Part shown: piece by piece, positions 46,244-56,984 of the stretch
How the letters are laid out: each line of letters starts with the position of its first letter
Position numbering within the stretch: the first letter of the stretch is position 1
DNA from: Achatina immaculata
Taxonomy: Eukaryota > Mollusca > Gastropoda > Stylommatophora > Achatinidae
Direction of reading: 5' to 3'
Length of the DNA: 64,000 nucleotides
Assembly: GCA_009760885.1 (NCBI GenBank)
Contig: CM019691.1
Location: 29,001,814-29,065,813 of the forward strand
Notes under the pieces: model-generated
Seen by the model: only the letters and a program-made list of their open reading frames with translations
Told to the model about the DNA's origin: nothing
Databases searched by the model: none
Program-made: the position numbers and the translations under genes

Positions 46244-46701
46244 ATAGGGCATGCATCTTTCCCATGGCAACATATGCCTGTGAGACCTGGACACTTAACA
46301 AAACAGCTGAGAAACGCATAAATGCCTTTGAATGTAAATGCTACAGAAGAGTTCTCCAAATATCATGGACACAAAAAAGAACAAATATATCTATACTACA
46401 AGAACTTAATATTGAAGAAGGCTGGCTAGTAAAGAGGATTAAAGAGAGAAAACTGAAATATTTTGGACACATTAAACGTCATGATAATCTAGTGAAGACC
46501 GTCTTGGAGGTGTACATAACGGGAAAAAGAAAGAGAGGAAGACCAAGGCGAAGATGGCTGCAAGACATCGTTGATGATCTGCAAATGGATTCATCAGCAG
46601 CAGGCCATCTTGCTCACAACCGAGAGACCTACAGGAGTGCTGTTTGGGAGGCACAGTTCCGCAAGGGGCATGCAAATGAATGAATGAATGAATGAATGAA
46701 C
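46244..46701 (+). mobile_element. RTE family A 3' end, open frame
   Basis: Homology begins GGCATGCATCTTTCCCATGG and the frame is open to 46683. It reads RACIFPMATYACETWTLNKT, CYRRVLQISWTQKRTNISIL, KERKLKYFGHIKRHDN, GKRKRGRPRRRWLQDIVDD and WEAQFRKGHANE, then an (AATG)n tail. About 146 residues of the family C-terminus are intact. Everything upstream, including the RT palm, is missing through 5' truncation. No clear TSD was found. Confidence 0.88.
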
Positions 46702-46715
46702 TGGCTTCCTCTGTC

Positions 46716-47040
46716 AGTGCCATCGTGTTAGTCCATCCAGCATTCTATCTCTATCTCTCTCTTTCTCGCTCTCTCGATCTCTTTTGCCTTTTTTTTTCCT
46801 TTTCCGTTGTCACAATGTATTCTAGTTTAGATCGCCGTAGAACGTGTCCTATAAACTTGGATTGTCTTTTTCTGGCCTTTGTTACTGTTTGCCTCGCCTC
46901 TCCAGCCTCATTCGAAACTTCCTCGTTTGATTTCTTTGCTGTCCATTATATCCTTAGCATTCTCCTAAGAAACCACATTTCAGTGGCTTCCAGATGACGT
47001 TGTACATCATGCCTCTTATCCGTAAAATAAAGTTAACTCA
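46716..47040 (-). mobile_element. LINE 3' region, minus strand, with GA-expanded insert
   Basis: On the minus strand one frame reads HLEATEMWFLRRMLRI, a stop, WTAKKSNEEVSNEAGEAR, RKRQSKFIGHVLRRSKLEYI, then RSRERERERDRDRMLDGLTR. It resembles family B (EMWFIRRMLxIPWTA, RQCTFIGHAMRR, DSLTGW) but is distinct. The usual basic GRPR tract is replaced by a GAGAGA-coded Arg-Glu run, apparently a microsatellite expansion. It lies tail to tail beside the family A copy ending at 46701. Confidence 0.7.
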
Positions 47041-47595
47041 TGGTGGCCTGTTTGCCACTGTAAATGATCCGTTATTCATGTACAATATTGCATATCACGT
47101 TTTGGTTTTATGGAAAATTTTGATTTAGCGAGTTCTTCAGATCTTTGAAAACTTGACACATTTCATCACGCATTGTCAAAAAAAAAAAACAAAACATCAC
47201 ATTCGTCAATGCCACCACCGATTTTTCTAGAAGTTTTCGAAGGCTGGGAAACTATAGCTCACGTCATTCATAATAGGTCGTTTAAAAATTCTAAATTTTC
47301 GCTCAAAAAAAAAAGCGGGTAATTCGGCTTGAAACTCGGTCATCCAAGTATTATTCCTTCAGGTAACCGCCGTACTTTGATGCGCTAGTAGGAGAAATCA
47401 CGCAATCCCTACTTTATCAGTCAGTTGACATAAGAAAAAAAAACTATGACAGATGCAACGATTTGTCAGTCATTTCTCTATAACGTGTAACATGTGCATT
47501 TATCCTCTGACGGCTGTTTGAGACTGTTTGACGACAGTTTGGATACTGTATAGTTTTTTCAACACTTTTTTTCGCATGCAGTTTTTTGTTGTTGT
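47041..47595. other. AT-rich intergenic DNA
   Basis: Poly-A runs at 47178-47189 and 47307-47316. No gene was recognised. Confidence 0.4.
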
Positions 47596-47605
47596 TGTTG
47601 GTGTT
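47596..47605. other. TSD, left copy (TGTTGGTGTT)
   Basis: An exact match to 48681-48690. Confidence 0.93.
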
Positions 47606-48680
47606 TGATTGTGTACAACACCAGAAACTTTGGGAAATAATGGAAAAAATGGGATTTCCAACACATTTGATACAATTAACATCACTGCTTTATCTAGACC
47701 AACAAGCAGCAGTAAGAATAAATGGTGAAACAACAACTTGGTTTGACATAAAACAAGGGGTCCGTCAGGGGTGCATATTGTCACCCTACTTATTTAACTT
47801 GTATACTGAAAATATAATGAGGAATGTTAGAGAAGATGTAGACAAAGAATATTACGATGCCATAACAGTTGGAGGTTATGAAATACCAGAGATTAGATAT
47901 GCTGATGACACAGTATTGCTGTCCACAACACAAAAAGGAATGGAAAAACTAATTATGTCAGTCCGCAAGAACAGCGAAGAGCAGAACCTCTATCTTAGTG
48001 CAAAGAAAACTAAATTGATGACAACTGACAAAACAAACAAGGCAACTGAAATATGTATCAATGAGGAAAAACTGGAAGAAGTGGAGAGTTTTGAATATCT
48101 TGGATCGCTACTAACTAATAATGGAGATACAATGAGGGAAATTAAAAGGAGGACATCTATCGCTCTTCAGAAAGTAAAACAAATAAAGAATCTGTGGAGA
48201 GGAGCAGACAGAACTACAAAAATAAGATTTTTAAGGGCATGCATCTTTCAAATAGCAACATATGCCTGTGAGACCTGGACATTTAACAAAACAGCTGAGA
48301 AACACATAAATGCCTTTGAATGTAAATGCTACAGAAGAGTTCTCCAAATATCGTGGACACAAAAAAGAACAAATATATCTATACTACAAGAGCTTAATAT
48401 TGAAGAAGGCTGGCTAGTGAAGAGGATTAAAGAGAGAAAACTTAAATATTTTGGACACATTAAACGTCATGATAATTTAGAGAAGACCGTATTGGAAGGA
48501 TACATAATGGGAAAAAGAAAAAGAGGAAGACCAAGACGAAGATGGCTGCAAGACATCGTTGACGATCTGGAAATGGATGCAACAGCAGTAGGCCATCTTG
48601 CTCACAACCGAGAGGCCTACAGGAGTGCTGTTTGGGAGGCAAAGTTCCGCAAGGGACATGCAAATGAATGAATGAATGAA
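47606..48680 (+). mobile_element. RTE family A, young 5'-truncated copy
   Basis: A 1075-bp insert lies between perfect 10-bp TSDs. It starts within the RT palm (FDCVQHQKLWEIMEKM) and ends with the (TGAA)n tail. The single frame has no stop or shift, so it is probably the most recent family A insertion here. Confidence 0.93.
47607..48671 (+). CDS. RTE ORF C-terminal part: RT palm to end
   Basis: The open frame starts formally at an ATG in the flank (47586), but element sequence begins at FDCVQHQKL. RT motifs in order: RINGETTTWFDIKQGVRQGC and ILSPYLFNLY (motif B region, about residues 44-73), then RYADDTVLLS (motif C; the catalytic Asp pair at about residues 106-107). Next come FEYLGSLLTNNGDTMREI, CETWTFNKTAEKHI, YFGHIKRHDN and the basic GKRKRGRPRRRW. 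The endonuclease, the RT fingers and the first palm aspartate are missing, so the product could not retrotranspose by itself. RTE elements encode endonuclease plus RT that copies element RNA at a nicked target. Confidence 0.88.
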   Translation, partial: DCVQHQKLWEIMEKMGFPTHLIQLTSLLYLDQQAAVRINGETTTWFDIKQGVRQGCILSPYLFNLYTENIMRNVREDVDKEYYDAITVGGYEIPEIRYADDTVLLSTTQKGMEKLIMSVRKNSEEQNLYLSAKKTKLMTTDKTNKATEICINEEKLEEVESFEYLGSLLTNNGDTMREIKRRTSIALQKVKQIKNLWRGADRTTKIRFLRACIFQIATYACETWTFNKTAEKHINAFECKCYRRVLQISWTQKRTNISILQELNIEEGWLVKRIKERKLKYFGHIKRHDNLEKTVLEGYIMGKRKRGRPRRRWLQDIVDDLEMDATAVGHLAHNREAYRSAVWEAKFRKGHANE

Positions 48681-48690
48681 TGTTGGTGTT
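48681..48690. other. TSD, right copy (TGTTGGTGTT)
   Basis: The second copy, directly after the (TGAA)n tail. Confidence 0.93.
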
Positions 48691-48728
48691 CATAAAAGGT
48701 TTCGGAGATCCATTGAGGAGGTCTCAAG

Positions 48729-48748
48729 GACCCCCCCCCCCCCCCCCA
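48729..48748. repeat. Poly-C run
   Basis: About 19 consecutive C. Confidence 0.9.
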
Positions 48749-48861
48749 ACGCTCAAAGAACCACACTTTGAGAAACCTAGCATTATAAGAGAAATAAGAA
48801 CAACAAAATCTGAACAGGGGGACGCTGCAGATGTAAATAAAGTGGGAAAAACCCAGTGCTA

Positions 48862-48950
48862 GTTGGCTAAGTCGATAGTAAGCTGTTCTCTCGTGGCTAG
48901 ACGGCTGCTCGTCCTACCGGAGTCCGTGTTCGAATCCCAGGTAATTCTCT
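48862..48950 (+). mobile_element. tRNA-like SINE head
   Basis: AGTTGGCTAAGTCGATAGTA fits an A box, and CGTGTTCGAATCCCAG about 50 bases later is a near-perfect B box. The wide spacing suits a Leu/Ser-type long variable arm. No acceptor stem is visible. It lies just upstream of the first 39-bp array. Confidence 0.55.
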
Positions 48951-49033
48951 TGTGATTTTTCTTTCCCTCACGTCTTACTAAAGTGCTTTGTCTACGATTT
49001 TTCGAGGTCTAATCATACAAAATTTGTTCTCTC

Positions 49034-49475
49034 ACTCTGTCAGAGCAACAATAGCCACATAAAGTGCCTACACTTTGTCACAACAGCAAAGGCTACATCA
49101 AGCGTGTATCACTTTGTCTCAGCAATCAACAACAACCATATCAAGCATGTTCACTTTGTAATAGCAACCAACAACAATCACATCAAACGTGTATCACTTT
49201 TGTCACAACATCAAGAGCCACATCAAGTGTGCATCATTTTGTCACAGCAACAAGAACCACATCAAACGTGTATCACTTTGCTACAGCAACAACAACCATA
49301 TCAAGCGTGTGTCACTTTGTTACAGCAACAGCAGTCACATCAAGCATGTATCACCCTGTCAGAGCAACAACAGCCACATCAAGTGTGTAGCATTCTGTCA
49401 CAGCAACAACAGCCACATGAACTGTGCATCACTTTGTCTCAGCAGCAACAGCCACACCAAGCGTGGATCACTTTT
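49034..49475. repeat. 39-bp (13-codon) array 1, ~11 copies
   Basis: The unit CACAGCAACAACAGCCACAT followed by CAAGTGTGTATCACTTTGT is 39 bases, so a frame reads the same 13 residues each time (QQQPHQ..ITLS). Variation is moderate. The frame runs on into unique sequence to 49583. Confidence 0.93.
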
Positions 49476-50240
49476 AAAGGTGTATTACTGTCAACTGGGT
49501 ATAGAGGAAATACGCCTTTATGGCATCACTTAAGCAGTATCTTATCTTGGACTACAGCGGCCAACACAGCCCAACTGATGTAGTCTTAAGTCTTATTATT
49601 CTGCTTAATTCTGCCTTTTGTTGTTATTTGGTAAACAAATCACCAACTAGAGACCACACACAGTAAACAGTGTGAAGTAAATAGACACGTGTGAAATAAC
49701 ATCAACTTACAGTTTATTAATGGAAAAAAGATGAATGGTGATAAGTGAAGGTGATAGAAAACTGATGACAAACAGTACAAACATACAGGCAGCTCCACTC
49801 CCCGGCAAGAGCTAGTTTGCCATATGGGAATTGAATGAACCCCTCTCATACCGCATTAACACTGCAAACATACATAATGCAGGCACACAAAAGACTTTAC
49901 CACTTACTGCATCAGAAATATGCACTGAAATCCATACAAAACATCACAAATATTCTAGACTCACTGGTCTATCAAAAACTCGAAAAAGCACGTTTACATT
50001 CTGTAGTCCAGCTATGTTGTCACAGTAAACAATTACTAGACAATGTGACACTCACAAACTACACAACTCTTCACTGAAATTATGCTGGAAAACTCACATA
50101 GTTCTAACAAATGAACAATCTAAGCACAACTCTGGCTACATAACAATCTCTTAAAACAGTTGCACTTTATCATAGCAGAATCATAACTTCAATCTCTGTC
50201 CTCCTCTTTTTTTTACGAAAAAACTCATGCTTAATAATTT
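49476..50240. repeat. Unique flank U, copy 1
   Basis: This ~765-bp segment is repeated at 51446-52200, about 1970 bases downstream, with few differences. It contains no recognised gene. Short frames (for example 49831-50028) are disrupted by small indels in the other copy, which argues against coding. Confidence 0.85.
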
Positions 50241-50520
50241 AGGCATTATCCCAGTATGGGCGTGTTTGGGACGAGACCGACCTCTAGAGCAGAGGTACTG
50301 TGACATGCATAGCCTTCAAGATTCACCCCTGGTATGAGCCGGTTTAGGCAAAATTCACCAGTATGGGTGTATATCAGGCGTTACCGACCTCTAGAGCAGA
50401 GGTGGCATGACATGTCTAGCCATCATGTTCCACCCCTGGTGTGTGCCGGTTTAGGCATATTTCACCAGTGTAGGTGTATTTCGGACGTGGCCGGCCTCTA
50501 GAGCAGAGGTGCCGTGGTAT
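50241..50520. repeat. ~105-bp tandem repeat, 3 copies
   Basis: GACCTCTAGAGCAGAGGTAC-like cores occur at about 50280, 50387 and 50489, and a diverged one near 50749. Each lies near CCGGTTTAGGCA and CACCAGT.GG.TGT. Confidence 0.82.
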
Positions 50521-51066
50521 AGCTCTCGTAGCGATACTACTGGACATACCAGTTAAACTTCACTTTCCACCACCTTTTTCCATCGGCGCCGCACAGCAAC
50601 CTTTATTTCTTTTCCGCATTTCTTCCTTGACCGGGAGGAGCTTCACTCCACGCGCGCCATTTGAAGAGTCTCGCCAGCAGTGTCTTAACCTCTGGGACAA
50701 GCCAGTTCATGCATTTCACCCGATATGACTGCACTCAGGACGTGGCCGACCTCCAGACCAGAGGTGCCGTGATTTGACAGTTGGCTTCGCTTTATCCTTT
50801 CTACCACCTTTTCCGCAGTGATGCTGCGCGGCAACCTCATTTGCACCTTTCTTCATTGGCCGGGAGGAGCACCGCTCCACGCACGGCAGCTGAAAAATCT
50901 TGCCAACAGCGGCAGATGAGCTACCAAACGTGCCACTCATCTACCCTAAGTAACTGGTTTTCAGGCGCCAGATATTCGCCCTCGCCCCTTCTCCTGTCAG
51001 TTTAAACAGTTCTGCCACGGGAAGGCCAGGAGCTGGACTTGACTGCCAGAGGCTGTTTGAGGCGCA
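50521..51066 (-). repeat. Dispersed repeat shared with the 11.5-kb retroposon
   Basis: On the minus strand 50730-51064 matches 11510-11825, including CCTCTGGCAGTCAAGTCCAG, CAGGAGAAGGGGCGA and GCTCCTCCCGGCCAATGAAG. The left part (50520-50710) is a diverged internal duplicate (AGCTCCTCCCGGTCAAGG). The minus-strand frame (GTFGSSSAAVGKIFQLPCVE) corresponds to the one at 11641, but the mosaic structure and lack of any known domain weigh against a gene. Confidence 0.75.
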
Positions 51067-51087
51067 TTTGCAGTCCTTAGAACCACT

Positions 51088-51453
51088 TTATAACAGCAAC
51101 CAACAACAATCACATCAAACGTGTATCACTTTGTCACAATATCAAGAGCCACATCAAGTGTGCATCACTTTGTCACAGCAACAAGAACCACATCAAACGT
51201 GTATCACTTTGCTACAGCAACAACAACCATATCAAGCGTGTGTCACTTTGTTACAGCAACAGCAGTCACATCAAGCATGTATCACCTTGTCAGAGCAACA
51301 ACAGCCACATCAAGTGTGTAGCATTCTGTCACAGCAACAACAGCCACATCAAGTGTGTAGCATTCTGTCACAGCAACAACAGCCACATGAACTGTGCATC
51401 ACTTTGTCTCAGCAGCAACAGCCACACCAAGCGTGGATCACTTTTAAAGGTGT
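51088..51453. repeat. 39-bp array 2, ~9 copies
   Basis: Same unit and nearly the same unit order as array 1. One unit (GTGTGTAGCATTCTG) is duplicated here compared with array 1. Confidence 0.93.
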
Positions 51454-52200
51454 ATTACTGTCAACTGGGAATAGAGGAAATACGCCTTTATGGCATCACT
51501 TAAGCAGTATCTTATCTTGGACTACAGCAGCCAACACGGCCCAACTGATGTAGTCTTAAGTCTTATTATTCTGCTTAATTCTGCCTTTTGTTGTTATTTG
51601 GTAAACAAATCACCAACTAGAGACCACACACAGTAAACAGTGTGAAGTAAATAGACAAGTGTGGAATAACATCAACTTACAGTTTATTAATGGAAAAAAG
51701 ATGAATGGTGATAAGTGAAGGTGAGAGAAAACTGATGACAATCAGTACAAACATACAAGCAGCTCCACTCCCCGGCAAGAGCTAGTTTGCCAAATGGGAA
51801 TTGAGTGAACCCCTCTCATACCGCATTAACACTGCAAACATACATAATGCAGGCACACAAAAGACTTTACCACTTACTGCATCAGAAATATGCACTGAAT
51901 CCACACAAAACATCACAAATATTCTAGACTCACTGGTCTATCAAAAACTCGAAAAAGCACATTCTGTAGTCCAGCTATGTTGTCACAGTAAACAATTACT
52001 AGACAATGTGACACTCACAAACTACACAACTCTTCACTGAAATTATGCTGGAAAACTCACATAGTTCTAACAAATGAACAATCTAAGCACAACTCTGGCT
52101 ACATAACAATCTCTTAAAACAGTTGCACTTTATCATAGCAGAATCATAACTTCAATCTCTGTCCTCCTCTTTTTTTACGAAAAAACTCATGCTTAATAAT
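51454..52200. repeat. Unique flank U, copy 2
   Basis: Copy of 49476-50240 with small indels, ending at the same CTCATGCTTAATAATT. Confidence 0.85.
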
Positions 52201-52544
52201 TAACTACAATTTCTCTTAGAATCTTCCTGAAGTTTCGATCACGAAAAACACAAAAAGCGTGAATCTACCTGTTTACTGACCTTCGGTCAAAAACTAACAA
52301 GACATTCCAAATTTAGCTTTTATGTTATAAAATTTAACCGACTAGAAAAACATATTACTATAAAATCCTCCAAATCTCGTTAAGTTGACAAGTGCCTTAC
52401 TTAACCTTTCCATGAACTCCCCACGTCATAAATAAGGGCTTTGAAAACTTCACCTTACTGCTAAATTATCTTAGAGTGTTTCCCTTTGATCGGAAAAAAA
52501 TCTACAGTAACCAAATGCAGTACTGAAATACTGCTACAGTTTGC
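52201..52544. other. AT-rich intergenic DNA
   Basis: Nothing was recognised. It follows the end of the U duplication. Confidence 0.4.
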
Positions 52545-53336
52545 CACAGCGTGCACCACTTTGTAGCAGCATTCAACACCAGCTACATTAAGCGTGCATC
52601 ACTTTGTCTCAGCAAGCAACAACAGCCACACCAAGCGTGCATCACAATGTCTACGGAAGCAACAACAGTTACATCAAGCGTGTATAACATTGTCTAAGGA
52701 AGCAACAACAGCTACATCAAGCGTGCATCACTTTGTCTCAGCAACAGCCACACCAAGCGTCCATCACATTGTCTCAGCAACAACAGTCACATCAATTGTG
52801 TATCACTTTGTCACAGAAACAACAGCCACATCAATTGTGTATCACTTTGTCACAGAAACAACAGCCACATCAATTGTGTATCACATTGTCCCAGCAACAA
52901 CAGCCACATCAGTTGTGTATCACTTTGTCACAGAAACAACAGCCACATCAATTGTGTATCACTTTGTCTCAGCAAGAACAGCCACATCAATTGTGTATCA
53001 CTTTGTCACAGAAACAACAGCCACATCAATTGTGTATTACATTGTCCCAGCAAGAACAGCCACATCAATTGTGTATCACTTTGTCACAGAAACAACAGCC
53101 ACATCAATTGTGTATTACATTGTCCCAGCAAGAACAGCCACATCAATTGTGTATCACTTTGTCACAGAAACAACAGCCACATCAATTGTGTATCACTTTG
53201 TCACAGAAACAACAGTCACATCAATTGTGTATAACTTTGTCTCAGCAACAACAGTCACATCAAGTGTATATCACTTCGTCACAGCAACAACAGCCACATC
53301 AAGTGTATATCACTTCGTCACAGCAACAATTTACTA
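52545..53336. repeat. 39-bp array 3, ~20 copies
   Basis: TTGTGTATCACTTTGTCACA then GAAACAACAGCCACATCAA dominates. The GAAACAACAG and AGCAAGAACAG variants alternate between 52920 and 53160, a ~78-bp dimer. One frame is open for 203 codons with a 13-residue period. The array abuts an RTE fragment on the right. Confidence 0.94.
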
Positions 53337-53368
53337 GTTTATAACGGTAGTAATGAGAGTTAATAAAA

Positions 53369-53600
53369 ACTTAAATATTTTGGACACATTAAACGTCATG
53401 AGAATTTAGAGAAGACCGTCTTGGAAGGGTACCTAATGAGAAAAAAAGAGAGGAAAGCCAAGGCGAAGATGGCTGCAAGACATCGTTAATAATCTGGAAA
53501 TGGATGCATCAGCAGCAGGGCATCTTTCTTACAACAGAGAGGCCTACAGGAGAGCTGTTAGGGAGGCAAAGTTCCGCAAGGGACATGGAAATGACTGATT
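53369..53600 (+). mobile_element. RTE family A, last ~230 bp, unit 1
   Basis: AAACTTAAATATTTTGGACA to CGCAAGGGACATGGAAATGA matches the family A 3' end, with frameshifts. It starts the 1.57-kb tandem unit. Confidence 0.82.
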
Positions 53601-54952
53601 GGGAGTTCATAACAGTAAATCAACGGGCAACCACGAAGTTACTCAGAATTATAACAGCCTCAGTGTGACTTCCCAGCCAACAGAGATGAAAGGAAAAAGA
53701 ACTAATCTTCATCTATCTCTCTATCTGATTGTACTTTCCGTCTTGGGAGATGCTTCAACCGGCGTCACGTAGCAGCTGTGCCCAACTGTCTTTGAAAGAA
53801 CAAAAAAAGTCTATTTACGGTATCAATATTTTATAAGGTTTGAATCAATACGAAATATACAACCGTATCAAATTCGCCGCATCTCTTTAATGTAGTCTTC
53901 ACATAAATATGTAATCTTGCAGTCGAGCAAACACTTCGTTAGCTGGAGGGGGAAATATTTAAAGAAACAATTTCCCATCTAAGTATTGAACCTGAAGCAG
54001 TATAAAATATTATAATTTTTTTTTTTGGTTATCGGCAAAATATCTTAGTAGTTAGAGCTACCATGGCAGTTATTAGATTGAAGAACCCACTTAAGAAGGA
54101 ACTTCAAACGTTTTAAGTTAAGTGTCAGGTTGTTAAGCTTCAGATGTTTTACTTAAGTGTCAGTTTGTTAAGTATCACAGTAGACAAAAAATCTTGCCTG
54201 GGAAAACATGTGTTCACGTTTAAAAAAAAAGTATTTGATGTGTTTGTCCTTTTACGAGGGCGAGTCAAAAAGTAATAGCAAGTGAAGGGAGTAACCATTG
54301 AAAAAAAATGTGAAAAGACGGGGTTTTTTTTTGGTTAAAAATCACCTTCACGTCTTTTCAGATATTTTTCAATGGTTTTGTCCCCTTGATTTCCGGTTAC
54401 TGCTTGACTCATCCTTATACAAGAAAAGACTCTAAGTTTTTGCATATAGTTTTCAATGGTTATGGTACTTTTTAGGTTAGTTCATACAGTTGCCCTTTCC
54501 TTTTCTCTCCACAAAACTTGCAAACAGTGTAAACAGTCTGTTGTCAGTGACCAGGACATTAGGCTGTGAACACTAGTATACAAGGTTTTGCAAAGATATG
54601 TTCCAGTTAGTTTGGGATATGTCTCGTTGGGTGAGCCATCTTGTAGTTTTATGGATGTGGCTAGTTCTTGATATTGAAGTATATACAGTATTATTATGCC
54701 CTGCATTGATTACGTTGTAAGTATATGTGATATGTGATTGCTGGCTATGACCCCATCGAGCACCCCGGACTCAACTAGGTTGGTGGTGTATGAGTTTGGT
54801 TAGTAGAGATTATTTCGTAAGGATGATAGTGTATGTGCTAGGTGCATCCATAGGTAAGTATGATAGTGTATGTGCCAGGTGCATCCATAGGTAAGTATGA
54901 CAAGGTTGTACTATGAGTTGGAATAGTGCTAATATATATTTATTTACAGATT
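53383..54952. repeat. 1.57-kb tandem unit 1
   Basis: GACACATTAAACGTCATGAG begins units at 53383, 54953 and 56528. The unit holds the RTE end, an AT-rich segment, a foldback MITE and a 40-bp duplicate (54838-54917). Confidence 0.93.
54254..54417. mobile_element. Foldback MITE with mariner-like terminus
   Basis: Arm 54254-54322 and arm 54347-54417 pair in reverse: GCGAGTCAAAAAGTAAT against GATGAGTCAAGCAGTAAC, and ACCATTGAAAAA followed by TGAAAAGACG in both. The outer end ACGAGGGCGAGTCAAAAAGT is typical of mariner terminal repeats. The ~24-bp loop has no room for a gene. It may be an internally deleted mariner. Confidence 0.75.
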
Positions 54953-56527
54953 GACACATTAAACGTCATGAGAATTTAGAGAAGACCGTTTTGGAAGGAT
55001 ACATAATAGGAAAAAGAAAGAGAGAAAAGCCAAGGCGAAGATGTCTGCAAGACATCGTTAATAATCTGGAAATGGATGCATCAGCAGCAGGGCATCTTGC
55101 TTACAACAGAGAGGCCTAAAGGAGAGCTGTTAGGGAGGCAAAGTATCGCAAGGGACATGCAAATGACTGATTGGGAGTTTATAACAGTAAATCAGTGGGC
55201 AACCATGAAGTTACTCAGAACTATAACAGCAGCAATGAAATTTCACAGTCAACTAAGATGAAGGAAAAAAAGAACTAATCTTCATCTATCTCTCTATCTG
55301 ATTGCACTTTCCGTCTTGGGAGATGCTTCAACCGGCGTCACGTAGCAGCTGTGCCCAACTGTCTTTGAAAGAACAAAAAAAGTCTATTTACGGTATCAAT
55401 ATTTTATAAGGTTTGAATCAATACGAAATATACAACCGTATCAAATTCGCCGCATCTCTTTAATGTAGTCTTCACATAAATATGTAATCTTGCAGTCGAG
55501 CAAACACTTCGTTAGCTGGAGGGGGAAATATTTAAAGAAACAATTTCCCATCTAAGTATTGAACCCGAAGCAGTATAAAATATTATAATTTTTTTTTGTT
55601 GGTTATCGGCAAAATATCTTAGTAGTTAGAGCTACCATGGCAGTTATTAGATTGAAGAACCCACTTAAGAAGGAACTTCAAACGTTTTAAGTTAAGTGTC
55701 AGGTTGTTAAGCTTCAGATGTTTTACTTAAGTGTCAGTTTGTTAAGTATCACAGTAGACAAAAAAATCTTGCCTGGGAAAACATGTGTTCACGTTTAAAA
55801 AAAAAGTATTTGATGTGTTTGTCCTTTTACGAGGGCGAGTCAAAAAGTAATAGCAAGTGAAGGGAGTAACCATTGAAAAAAAATGTGAAAAGACGGGGTT
55901 TTTTTTTGGTTAAAAATCACCTTCACGTCTTTTCAGATATTTTTCAGTGGTTTTGTCCCCTTGATTTCCGGTCACTGCTTGACTCATCCTTATACAAGAA
56001 AAGACTCTAAGTTTTTGCATATAGTTTTCAATGGTTATGGTACTTTTTAGGTTAGTTCATACAGTTGCCCTTTCCTTTTCTCTCCACAAAACTTGCAAAC
56101 AGTGTAAACAGTCTGTTGTCAGTGACCAGGACATTAGGCTGTGAACACTAGTATACAAGGTTTTGCAAAGATATGTTCCAGTTAGTTTGGGATATGTCTC
56201 GTTGGGTGAGCCATCTTGTAGTTTTATGGATGTGGCTAGTTCTTGATATTGAAGTATATACAGTATTATTATGCCCTGCATTGATTACGTTGTAAGTATA
56301 TGTGATATGTGATTGCTGGCTATGACCCCATCGAGCACCCCGGACTCAACTAGGTTGGTGGTGTATGAGTTTGGTTAGTAGAGATTATTTCGTAAGGATG
56401 ATAGTGTATGTGCTAGGTGCATCCATAGGTAAGTATGATAGTGTATGTGCCAGGTGCATCCATAGGTAAGTATGACAAGGTTGTACTATGAGTTGGAATA
56501 GTGCTAATATATATTTATTTACAGATT
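54953..56527. repeat. 1.57-kb tandem unit 2
   Basis: 1575 bp, nearly identical to unit 1, but the RTE piece is shortened at its left edge (preceded by TATTTACAGATT) and carries changes shared with unit 3 (for example GGCCTAAAGG in place of GGCCTACAGG). Confidence 0.93.
55829..55992. mobile_element. Foldback MITE, second copy by duplication
   Basis: Same element, exactly 1575 bases downstream of the first. It was copied with the tandem unit rather than by transposition. Confidence 0.75.
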
Positions 56528-56967
56528 GACACATTAAACGTCATGAGAATTTAGAGAAGACCGTTTTGGAAGGATACATAATAGGAAAAAGAAAGAGAGA
56601 AAAGCCAAGGCGAAGATGTCTGCAAGACATCGTTAATAATCTGGAAATGGATGCATCAGCAGCAGGGCATCTTGCTTACAACAGAGAGGCCTAAAGGAGA
56701 GCTGTTAGGGAGGCAAAGTATCGCAAGGGACATGCAAATGACTGATTGGGAGTTTATAACAGTAAATCAGTGGGCAACCATGAAGTTACTCAGAACTATA
56801 ACAGCAGCAATGAAATTTCACAGTCAACTAAGATGAAGGAAAAAAAGAACTAATATTCATCTATCTCTCTATCTGATTGCACTTTCCGTTTCCGGAGATA
56901 CTTCTACCGGCGTCACGTAGCAGCTGCGCCTAATTGTCTTTGAAAGAACAAAAAAAGTCTATTTACG
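56528..56967. repeat. 1.57-kb tandem unit 3, partial
   Basis: This matches units 1 and 2 up to AAAAAAGTCTATTTACGG and then switches to the helix-turn-helix element. Confidence 0.9.
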
Positions 56968-56984
56968 GTCAGTATTTACAGATA

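Noticed and set aside
49476..52200. LTR retrotransposon with U copies as LTRs
   Set aside because: The copies include adjoining minisatellite units, the interior has no gag/pol or primer-binding site, and no TG..CA ends with a TSD were found.
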